Shown one piece after another: positions 1-6,499 of a DNA stretch of 14,369 nt (positions are counted from its first letter, which is position 1; every line of letters begins with the position of its first letter). Both the position numbers and the translations under genes were made by a program. The notes beneath the pieces were generated by a model, which was given only the letters and a program-made list of their open reading frames with translations, ran no database searches and was not told where the DNA came from. Origin of the DNA: an uncultured Alphaproteobacteria bacterium (GTDB taxonomy: Bacteria > Pseudomonadota > Alphaproteobacteria > RF32 > CAG-239); the NCBI GenBank assembly GCA_934254925.1, contig CAKQMD010000036.1, positions 1-14,369 of the forward strand, read 5' to 3'.

Positions 1-14
1 CCGGACAAACAAGC

Positions 15-1844
15 CTAAAACAGCTTAAGAATCGATTGGCTGGCCTGAGAAGCCAAAGACAGCGAATTGACCGCTAACTGCTGCCGGGTTTGCAGAGCCA
101 GCATGGTGGCCGATTCCTCATTCATATCTGCCAAGGTCAGCTTGTCGGCCCCTTCGGTTAAAACGTTGATCAGGTTTTGGGTGAAATTTTCCCGTGTGGT
201 GACAATCGAATAATAGTTGCCCAGTTCGGATGACATCTGCCGGATTTGGTTAAGCGCGCCGGAAATCTCTGCCAAAGACTGCGCAATATCACTTTGCGTC
301 TCCCAATCGGTCGTCACCAAGCCCAAGGCCTTAGCTGAGGCATCTTTGCCACATACCGACAATTGCGCCGAACGATCTTCATTAAACGTCACCGTTAAAT
401 TCTGTTCTCGCAACAGGTTTATACCTTTATAGGAACTGTCCTTAATTAAGGTATCATATTGCTTAATAATCTCAGCATACTGTTTGCCATCATCTTTCTT
501 TTGATAAGTCTGCAGAGTGGTCAACTCATCCAACCAACTCAAATCCGGTTGAACAAAAGTTTCTCCTTCGACTTTTTGATATTCCGGCGGTGTTCCCTGG
601 ATCAGTCTTCCGGTCAAGGTATAATCAATGTCTTTTTGGGTCTGATATACTTGCCCGGCCAGACTGATCTTGCTCCCCGCTACGGCTTTGACCGAGGAAG
701 ACGATGTTTCTCCGGTATAAGTCTGTAATAAATAGGAATCTTTTACGTTAATTGTGGCTTCCGCCGAATTAATAAACAAAGAACCTTCATAGATAAACCG
801 TGCATTATCAACACGACTTTGATCATTTAAGACCAAACTGCTGCTGTAGAATCCCCCAGGAGCGACATAGGTTTCACCGTTGCAGACCACATCAGAACTA
901 ACAGCTAAATACCAGTTTATTTTTCCGTTAAGAATCGTATCATTTAATTCAGCCCGCGTATTCCAAAAGACAGCATCGCTATTTGACACATTAATAACTG
1001 TTTGCGGATTGGTCTTCACAAATAAACTGCTAAAAACCTGTCCTGAATTTTCACTAAAGAAATTATTGCTTCCTTGAAGAATAATACCTTCTGCATCTTT
1101 TCCCTGTCCCATAATAACCATCAAAGAAGTACCGATGTTTTCGGCAGAAAAATAAACGTCAAGATTCTTGAAAACATTTGAACGGCCTTTGTAGTTAATT
1201 AGAGCCAAATTTTTTCCTCCAGCATCACCTGTCGTATGAATGCTTAAATCGGAAACGTTTCCCGATACGGTGATTATTCTTGTAGAAGCTACTCCGGTCA
1301 CATCAAAATTAAGCGCCGAGAATTTGCCGCGCTCGTTGTCAGCAATACCGTAAGCGCCGATCCCGGTCAAGTTCTGCCCTTCTTTTAAGGTAATGGCGGT
1401 ATTTCCCATGTCGATCTGACCGTAAATAACGATGTCGCCTTTTTTGCCGCTGTCGATCGCTGCTAAAAACTCTTCTTTGGTTGAGACAACTGCCGCCACG
1501 CCTTCCTGCTCTTCAAACCAGGACTTGGCGGGAATAGTCGTCTCCAAAGCCTGAGTTGCCGTTGCCGAGGCTTGTTCCAACAACTTTGCACCGGCTTCCA
1601 AGCCTTCCGTTGCCGCTTTAATCGTCTGGATCCCTTGCGCCATGGAATCCAACAAGGCCGACAAATCGCTGGCCCTATTATTTAAAGACACCGCGGTGTA
1701 ATAAGAAGACGGATTATCGATTGCCGAATTGACTTTCAATCCGGTCGAAAGCCGATTTTGAGTGAGATCAACCTGTCCTGCAATGTTTTGCAGGCTCAGC
1801 AAATTCGATCGCATTGACGCGGTTAAACTGATACTGTTGCTCAT
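15..1844 (-). CDS. Flagellin with a large beta-helix-like central insertion
   Basis: This is the structural subunit of the flagellar filament, exported by the flagellar type III apparatus. From the chosen ATG the protein has 609 residues, far longer than the 270-400 or so usual in Alphaproteobacteria. Residues 1-105 form the conserved N-terminal D0/D1 region (RLSTGLKVNSAIDNPSSYYT, then NNRASDLSALLDSM and GIQTIKAATEGL). Residues about 430-609 form the C-terminal D1/D0 region, ending LASQASQSILKLF. Between them, about 107-420 is rich in G, N, S, T, V and I with repeated short beta-strand patterns (DIVIYGQIDMGNTAITL, LKEGQNLTGIGAYG), suggesting a right-handed beta-helix. The insert is inferred from pattern, not from a domain search. 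There are two cysteines, at 321 and 498. In-frame ATGs at 1850 and 1859 and a TTG at 1877 are alternatives; I chose 1844 because MSNSISL matches usual flagellin N-termini. No start has a good Shine-Dalgarno. The gene has its own leader. Confidence 0.93.
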   Translation of the reverse strand: MSNSISLTASMRSNLLSLQNIAGQVDLTQNRLSTGLKVNSAIDNPSSYYTAVSLNNRASDLSALLDSMAQGIQTIKAATEGLEAGAKLLEQASATATQALETTIPAKSWFEEQEGVAAVVSTKEEFLAAIDSGKKGDIVIYGQIDMGNTAITLKEGQNLTGIGAYGIADNERGKFSALNFDVTGVASTRIITVSGNVSDLSIHTTGDAGGKNLALINYKGRSNVFKNLDVYFSAENIGTSLMVIMGQGKDAEGIILQGSNNFFSENSGQVFSSLFVKTNPQTVINVSNSDAVFWNTRAELNDTILNGKINWYLAVSSDVVCNGETYVAPGGFYSSSLVLNDQSRVDNARFIYEGSLFINSAEATINVKDSYLLQTYTGETSSSSVKAVAGSKISLAGQVYQTQKDIDYTLTGRLIQGTPPEYQKVEGETFVQPDLSWLDELTTLQTYQKKDDGKQYAEIIKQYDTLIKDSSYKGINLLREQNLTVTFNEDRSAQLSVCGKDASAKALGLVTTDWETQSDIAQSLAEISGALNQIRQMSSELGNYYSIVTTRENFTQNLINVLTEGADKLTLADMNEESATMLALQTRQQLAVNSLSLASQASQSILKLF

Positions 1845-1902
1845 TTCCATACATAACATTTTATAGTTTCGTGACAATCTATAAACATACTATAAAAGAA
1901 AT

Positions 1903-1912
1903 GAGAATTCTC
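1903..1912. repeat. 10-bp palindrome GAGAATTCTC in the flagellin leader region
   Basis: GAGAATTCTC is a perfect 10-base palindrome near the predicted transcription start of the flagellin gene. On the minus strand it overlaps GAGGAG, which looks like a ribosome binding site but lies more than 30 bases from any in-frame start. It could be an operator or a leader element. The related string GAATTCTCCTC recurs at 4151-4161, in the gap between tgt and the 475-aa gene. Confidence 0.3.
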
Positions 1913-1924
1913 CTCAAAAGCCTT

Positions 1925-1938
1925 GCAAGCTTTTTCCC
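1925..1938 (-). promoter_or_regulatory. Candidate sigma-54 (-24/-12) promoter for the flagellin gene
   Basis: On the minus strand the sequence GGGAAAAAGCTTGC has a GG at 1938-1937 and a GC at 1926-1925, separated by exactly ten bases, with TTGCA around the -12 GC. This matches the invariant core of sigma-54 promoters, although the -24 half is not a full TGGCAC. It would start transcription near 1913, giving a leader of about 70 bases. Flagellin genes in Caulobacter and several relatives depend on sigma-54, so the context fits. It is a pattern match by eye only. Confidence 0.3.
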
Positions 1939-1982
1939 CAGCCTATCTCACTTTTTGGATATAATTTATTGACCTCAGATCC

Positions 1983-2005
1983 GTCTATATAGACAAAAGC
2001 GTCTA
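1983..2005. repeat. GTCTATATAGAC palindrome and overlapping stem at the LOG gene end
   Basis: GTCTATATAGAC (1983-1994) is a perfect 12-base palindrome. Its right arm TAGAC can instead pair with GTCTA at 2001-2005, which contains the LOG stop codon, across a six-base AAAAGC loop. The two hairpins are mutually exclusive. Neither is GC-rich or followed by a T-run, so a standard intrinsic terminator is not supported. It sits in the 125-base gap between LOG and the flagellin leader start, which otherwise holds no gene. Confidence 0.3.
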
Positions 2006-2953
2006 GCAGAAAGGGTTGTCCTTTTTGCGCTGTTTAAGACGAGTTAACTTTTCGCTGACGTTTGAGGTATCGCGTCCGGTTTTGGCCAGACGATCATACA
2101 TACGTTCAATTTCCTTTTCAAGGTAAGCCTTTTCAATCTCATTGGCCAGTTCAATCCGTTCTTCCGCCGTTCCGCTTTTACTGACGCTTTCCATGGCGGC
2201 GATGATGTCTTCCACAAAAACGGTATTGTCGATTTTTTTCTTGATGAAATAAGGCAGCTCATAAATCAACTGCCGCACCTGGGCATAAGCGTCTTTGGTA
2301 TTTTCCGCGGCCTTGTAGCGCAATTTCAGCAGCCGGAAAACGATGCTGAGCTCATTGCTGTTGTCAACGACAATAAACGGCATAGGATCGGCAAACCCCT
2401 TGGCGGAGATTTCTTTCAAATATTCCACCAAGTGATGAAAATAGCCGTTGATGTTATAAAGGATAAAAGGTTTGACCTGCAAGAAGCCGTCCTGCATGGC
2501 CACACAGTCATAAGCCAATTCGTCGAGGGTTCCGACGCCGCCGGGGGCAAAAACGACAAAGTCGGCATTCAGAAGTTTCAATTTGCGTTCTTCCAAAGTC
2601 TGTGCGACGATAACGTCTTCAATTTGACTCAAAATTTCATCGGTTTGATAAAGACTGTAATATTCTTTGGTCGTAATGCCTTGAATGGGGGTAACGGCGC
2701 ATTTTTTCTTGTTCCACCCGTCTAAAACGCCGCGAGCCACGGCACCCATAATGCCGGAACTGGATAAGCCGAAATCAAGTTTGAAGTCCATTTTTGCAAT
2801 TTGCTTTCCCAGATTATAGGCTTCTTCGACATAAATGTTGTCGTTTCCTGCCCGAGAACCGCCTGCCACAAAAACTCTGAATCCTTCTTCGGAGTTCTCG
2901 GCAGCAAATGAACCGACGACGTCTTCAACACTTTGATTATCGCATTTTTCCAT
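2003..2953 (-). CDS. LOG-family protein (nucleoside monophosphate phosphoribohydrolase-like) with C-terminal helical extension
   Basis: This is a 316-residue cytoplasmic protein of the LOG / TIGR00730 family, formerly called lysine decarboxylase-like. Members cleave the N-glycosidic bond of nucleoside 5'-monophosphates, making free cytokinin bases or recycling nucleotides. The Rossmann-like core spans about 25-205: FVAGGSR near 28-34, GLSSSGIMGAVARG at 62-75, the R123-K124 pair, and the family signature PGGVGTLDE at 137-145. Residues about 215-316 are an extra charged helical region ending in NPFC. Typical LOG proteins are about 180-200 residues long, so this one is extended. ATG 2953 lies two bases after the tgt stop, and GGAG inside the tgt end serves as its ribosome binding site, so the two are probably translationally coupled. 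The exact substrate cannot be told from sequence. The bacterial PpnN family also carries extra domains, but I cannot show that this extension is homologous. Confidence 0.85.
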   Translation of the reverse strand: MEKCDNQSVEDVVGSFAAENSEEGFRVFVAGGSRAGNDNIYVEEAYNLGKQIAKMDFKLDFGLSSSGIMGAVARGVLDGWNKKKCAVTPIQGITTKEYYSLYQTDEILSQIEDVIVAQTLEERKLKLLNADFVVFAPGGVGTLDELAYDCVAMQDGFLQVKPFILYNINGYFHHLVEYLKEISAKGFADPMPFIVVDNSNELSIVFRLLKLRYKAAENTKDAYAQVRQLIYELPYFIKKKIDNTVFVEDIIAAMESVSKSGTAEERIELANEIEKAYLEKEIERMYDRLAKTGRDTSNVSEKLTRLKQRKKDNPFC

Positions 2954-2955
2954 TT

Positions 2956-4080
2956 TTAAATCTCCGGAATGTCTCCTTGCGCCTGATCATGATAAAATTC
3001 CGCGGCAAAAGCTTCCAGCCGGTTTTCTTCCAAAGCTTGCCGCAGCCCTTTCATCAACCGCTGATAATAGGCGATATTATGCCAAGTAAGCAGCATAACC
3101 GCAAGAACTTCGTTACACTTTTGCAGATGATGAAGATAAGCCCGGGTATAATGACGGCACAGCGGACAGTCGCAGCCTTCTTCCAGCGACCGGGGATCTT
3201 CTCGGTGTCGGGCGTTGCGAATATTGACGGTGCCGAAACGGGTGAAGGCTTGCGACGTACGTCCCGAACGGGTAGGCATGACGCAGTCGAACATATCAAC
3301 CCCACGCAAAACGGCGCCGACGATGTCGTCCGGCCGGCCGACTCCCATCAGATAGCGGGGTTTGTCTTCCGGCAACATTCCCGGAGCATAGTCAAGCACC
3401 TCAAACATTTTTTCTTGACCTTCACCGACGGCCAAACCGCCGATGGCGTACCCGTCAAATCCGATTGTTTTAAGGGCTTCGGCAGATTCTGCGCGCAATT
3501 CTTTGAAGACACTGCCTTGCTGAATGCCGAAAATGCCGTATCCTTCCCTGTCGATAAAGGCGTTGCGACTGCGTTTAGCCCAGCGCATAGACATCTGCAT
3601 TGACTTTTGAGCCTGTTCGTAGGTGGCGGGATAAGGGGTGCATTCGTCCAAAGCCATGGTAATGTTTGAATCCAGCTTATGCTGAATTTTCATCGATTCC
3701 TCGGGGCTAAGGAAGAATTTTTTGCCGTCGACGTGTGATTTAAAAGTAACGCCTTCTTCCGTTAATTTGCGCAGCCCGGTCAGGCTCATGACCTGAAACC
3801 CGCCGGAATCCGTTAAAATCGGCTTGTCCCAATTCATAAATTTATGCAATCCGCCCATTTTTTCGACTAAATCGGCGCCGGGACGCAACATCAGATGATA
3901 GGTGTTGCCAAGTAAAATCTGAGCGCCGGTGGCAGCGACAGATTCCGGCATCATCGCCTTGACGGTGCCGCAAGTTCCGACCGGCATAAAAGCAGGAGTG
4001 TCAACCGTGCCGTGTTTGGTATACAGACGCCCGCGGCGGGCTTTGCCGCTTTGGGCCAAAATCTCAAATTTTAAAGCCAT
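2956..4080 (-). CDS. tgt: Queuine/preQ1 tRNA-ribosyltransferase (tRNA-guanine transglycosylase)
   Basis: TGT exchanges guanine 34 in the anticodon of tRNAs for Asp, Asn, His and Tyr for preQ1, a step in queuosine biosynthesis. The protein has 374 residues, the normal bacterial length. The TIM-barrel signature motifs are present: GNTYHLMLRPG at 58-68, LTDSGGFQVMSL with D91, D145 in MALDE, GGLAVGEG at 214-221, and FDCVMPTR with the probable nucleophile D265. The zinc site is CDCPLC (C303, C305, C308) with H334. All catalytic and zinc ligands I can place are intact. The ATG at 4080 gives the usual MALKFEIL start; upstream is only a weak GTGAAAG-type binding site. A 98-base gap separates it from the 475-aa gene upstream, and LOG follows after two bases. 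None of the queC, queD, queE, queF or queA genes is in the window. Confidence 0.97.
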   Translation of the reverse strand: MALKFEILAQSGKARRGRLYTKHGTVDTPAFMPVGTCGTVKAMMPESVAATGAQILLGNTYHLMLRPGADLVEKMGGLHKFMNWDKPILTDSGGFQVMSLTGLRKLTEEGVTFKSHVDGKKFFLSPEESMKIQHKLDSNITMALDECTPYPATYEQAQKSMQMSMRWAKRSRNAFIDREGYGIFGIQQGSVFKELRAESAEALKTIGFDGYAIGGLAVGEGQEKMFEVLDYAPGMLPEDKPRYLMGVGRPDDIVGAVLRGVDMFDCVMPTRSGRTSQAFTRFGTVNIRNARHREDPRSLEEGCDCPLCRHYTRAYLHHLQKCNEVLAVMLLTWHNIAYYQRLMKGLRQALEENRLEAFAAEFYHDQAQGDIPEI

Positions 4081-4178
4081 GATACATTACTTTCACAAGG
4101 TTTCTTTGCCGCTCAATATGCCATTAATCCCCGTGAAAGGCAAGGGAAAAGAATTCTCCTCGCATAATAAGGAAAAAG

Positions 4179-5606
4179 TTATTCCGCCTTGCTGTAGCTG
4201 CGCAAAACGTTACGGCCGAGAATTTTATTGATGGTAGCTTCCAACTCTTCGCTCTGGTTGGCTTCGATGATTTCGACAATCTCGACTTCCTGACGATCCA
4301 GGCGCCGGTTGATGCCCAAAGAGTCATAATATTGCTTGCTGGCGTTGTATAATTTGGCGGCCTGCAGGCTGTTACCCTGGTCATAAAGGTGACGGGAAAG
4401 CATTTTATTGGCATTGGCGACCTGGCGGGGATAAATTTCCTCGTCGGCCATGTTCAGAACATTCTGATAAGCCCAAACAGCTTTGCTCTTGGTTTCTGCC
4501 CGAGCATACATGTCGGCCACGCGGCTCCAAGCGTTGACGTTTTGTGGCGCCAACTCGATGGAAAGCTCAAAGGCGCCGGTTGCCAAATGTACGTCGGAGA
4601 TTGCTGCCAAGGTCCCGAAAGTACAGGCATAATCAGCCGTAGCGGCAAAAGTTTCATCCCTTTTGGGCCCGACAGATTGAGCGGCGCTGGTGTCTATGTT
4701 CTGATCCATCAGGCTTTCAAGCAGGGCCAGGGACGGTGCGGTGTCGCCTTGTGCCAGATGATACAGGGCTTGCCCTTCGTCCGGCAGTTGCGCCTTATTG
4801 TCCAGTTTTTCAAATTTATGGTCAACGCAGAGTGCAATAAAACTTCTGACGGCGTCAATTGTTTGTAAAATGTCGTCTTCGCTGGCTTGCCCCTGATTGC
4901 GAAACATGACGGTCTGGGCAATCTTCAAATCGTCGACGCCGCGGCCGATCATGTCTATAATCAATCCCAAAAGGTCAGACAGGTCTTTTTTGCTTTGCTG
5001 ATATTTCAGGGTTTCCGGACTGATGAGGTTTTCTTGGCTTTCCGCCGCCGCGGGAACCTGCCCGATTTTCCAGTCAAAGTCGACGACGGGCCCTTTGTTT
5101 TCATAGCTTTTGGCGCGAAAAACGTCGTTTCCTTCGTCCCGATGCTTGGCTTGCTCTTCGGCCTTTTCCTGTTCGGCCTGTTTTTCGTTCAGCTTTTGCT
5201 GTTCTTTGAGCTGATGTTGCGCCTGTTCTTGACGCAACTGTTCACTGCGGGCCAGTTCCAGCTCTTTTTCCAGTTCCCTTTCCAACTCGCGGTCAAGGTC
5301 TTCTTCTTCCAGCAGGCGCTCGGCTTCTTCTTCAGCGCGGCGGCTTTCTTCCTCTTCTGCTTCTGCCTCGGCTTCGGCCTGGGAATTTCCGCTTTTCATA
5401 AAGCCGACGATGGATTTGACATAAATCACGATGACAAGAAACAAAAACAAAACCACGGCCAACAGCATCAGGATAATCGAGGCCATGCGCAGATTGTCTG
5501 CTCCGTTGAGATAGTGGTCAATAGTCGAGGTCAGAAAATTTATCTGATTAGCCACCGATGTCATGAACGTCTCGGAAGAGAATGTGGTTATCAGCCGCTC
5601 ATACAT
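4179..5606 (-). CDS. Single-pass membrane protein with charged coiled coil and C-terminal TPR-like repeats
   Basis: I do not recognise this 475-residue protein by family. Residues about 42-67 (ASIILMLLAVVLFLFLVIVIYV) form one strong membrane segment. It is followed by a very acidic Glu/Arg/Gln-rich stretch (about 76-157) with AEAEAEAEEEE, the pattern of a long coiled coil. After a linker, 200-300 is helical, and 320-430 has TPR-like helix pairs, clearest at 344-380 (AFELSIELAPQNVNAWSRVADMYARA). With a short N-terminal part, one TM and a long C-terminal part, the bulk is probably cytoplasmic, but topology is not certain. The coiled coil plus TPR suggests a scaffold for a protein assembly at the membrane. 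FimV-like or HemY-like scaffolds are possible analogues in architecture only. It is first in a probable minus-strand unit with tgt and LOG. The ATG at 5606 has no clear Shine-Dalgarno. Confidence 0.82.
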   Translation of the reverse strand: MYERLITTFSSETFMTSVANQINFLTSTIDHYLNGADNLRMASIILMLLAVVLFLFLVIVIYVKSIVGFMKSGNSQAEAEAEAEEEESRRAEEEAERLLEEEDLDRELERELEKELELARSEQLRQEQAQHQLKEQQKLNEKQAEQEKAEEQAKHRDEGNDVFRAKSYENKGPVVDFDWKIGQVPAAAESQENLISPETLKYQQSKKDLSDLLGLIIDMIGRGVDDLKIAQTVMFRNQGQASEDDILQTIDAVRSFIALCVDHKFEKLDNKAQLPDEGQALYHLAQGDTAPSLALLESLMDQNIDTSAAQSVGPKRDETFAATADYACTFGTLAAISDVHLATGAFELSIELAPQNVNAWSRVADMYARAETKSKAVWAYQNVLNMADEEIYPRQVANANKMLSRHLYDQGNSLQAAKLYNASKQYYDSLGINRRLDRQEVEIVEIIEANQSEELEATINKILGRNVLRSYSKAE

Positions 5607-5650
5607 ATTTTGTTTCTACACCATTTACAAATAAGTTTTTAGAGGCTAGT

Positions 5651-5668
5651 ATGCATAACAACATGCAT
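5651..5668. promoter_or_regulatory. Paired ATGCAT sites in a divergent promoter region
   Basis: The 107-base gap between the divergent 475-aa and 261-aa genes carries two copies of the palindrome ATGCAT, at 5651-5656 and 5663-5668. They start twelve bases apart, close to one helical turn, and the whole forms an imperfect dyad around AACAAC. The arrangement suits an operator controlling one or both genes, but no known regulator is implied. The rest of the gap is AT-rich, with no convincing paired -35/-10. Confidence 0.25.
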
Positions 5669-5713
5669 TATAGCGAATAGTTCTTAAAACACAATAAAGA
5701 CAATAAATTAAAA

Positions 5714-6499
5714 ATGGGTTACTTTAGTCAGAGAAAAAGACGCGAACGCGAAAATTTGTTCATCAAGGTCATGATTGTCCTGCTGGGAATGCTGGCGGTA
5801 TTGGCGTTGTTTGATACTGCCGGCTCCCCCTGGTTGGAAGCGTTGGATCGCGGCGGTTTTCAGTATTTTGTCGTTGCCTTGGCTGTTTTTGTTTTTGCGC
5901 TGTGGCGGCAGCGTTTTTTATATGCCTTTTGGTTGTTGTTGATTGTGTTGGCCGATTACGGTCACCTGGCTTCCGCCGCACCGATCTTTCGCAATGCCGA
6001 CGTTGCCGGAGACAAACGAGTTTCTATCGTTTATCGTCCCGGCGAAGCGCCGTCGGTCAGACAAGCCCCGTCAGATCTGTTGCGTGCCGGCCGCATTAAT
6101 CTGACGCCGGATTACCAGGCGCATTTCAGCGACGTGCAGATTGAAAACAAGGAAATTTCGGTCGTCAGCCTGGATTTGGAACAAATTTCGGCAGAAGAGA
6201 AAGATTTGGCCTTTGAAAATCTTGCCCGTTTTATTCAAAGCAAGGACATTCCCGTCGTTTTGATCGGAAATTTAGGTGAACCGGCCTGGAGTGACCGGAT
6301 TAAGTCGTTTTTAAATCAGACTTCTCTGCAGGTTAAAAACCGCATTTTGCCGATTACGCGCCATTCGGAATTTAATCCTTTTGCCGTACCGCAGTATAAT
6401 ATTCTTGGGTTTAAAAACGTCGGCGTTGATTCTGTTAAGGTTCTGCCGCAGAAAGAGGATCGGACTTTTTCACTGACGGCCGAAATTCTGTTTTATTAA
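5714..6499 (+). CDS. Three-pass membrane protein with apparent inactive EEP (endonuclease/exonuclease/phosphatase) domain
   Basis: This 261-residue protein has a basic N-terminus (QRKRRERE), membrane segments at about 17-34, 49-64 and 66-87, and a soluble domain from about 95 to the end. The soluble part resembles the C-terminal half of membrane-linked EEP proteins: IPVVLIGNLGEPAWSDRIKSFL at 179-200 sits where active members have a GDFN...PWS motif, and the final strand, ending LTAEI, follows where SDH would be. GDFN has become GNLG and the SDH position reads RTFS, so the metal and catalytic residues appear lost. I therefore read it as a pseudoenzyme or a highly diverged homologue; the EEP link is an inference from local pattern. 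The ATG at 5714 has no clear ribosome binding site. Its last 30 bases overlap the convergent TPR gene. Confidence 0.7.
   Translation: MGYFSQRKRRERENLFIKVMIVLLGMLAVLALFDTAGSPWLEALDRGGFQYFVVALAVFVFALWRQRFLYAFWLLLIVLADYGHLASAAPIFRNADVAGDKRVSIVYRPGEAPSVRQAPSDLLRAGRINLTPDYQAHFSDVQIENKEISVVSLDLEQISAEEKDLAFENLARFIQSKDIPVVLIGNLGEPAWSDRIKSFLNQTSLQVKNRILPITRHSEFNPFAVPQYNILGFKNVGVDSVKVLPQKEDRTFSLTAEILFY

Noticed and set aside
2908..3603. A 231-codon plus-strand open frame across tgt
   Set aside because: It lies opposite the well-supported tgt gene and shows no recognisable motif or ribosome binding site.
4081..4178. The gap between the 475-aa gene and tgt, with AATAA...TTATT arms and a GAGGAG on the minus strand
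   Set aside because: The stem is only five weak pairs and the GAGGAG precedes no sensible start; I see no terminator or small gene here.
4887..5642. A 251-codon plus-strand open frame rich in Phe and Leu
   Set aside because: It is the antisense of the Glu/Gln-rich coiled coil of the 475-aa gene; runs of GAA/GAG read backwards give Phe and Leu codons. No start signal or family motif supports it.
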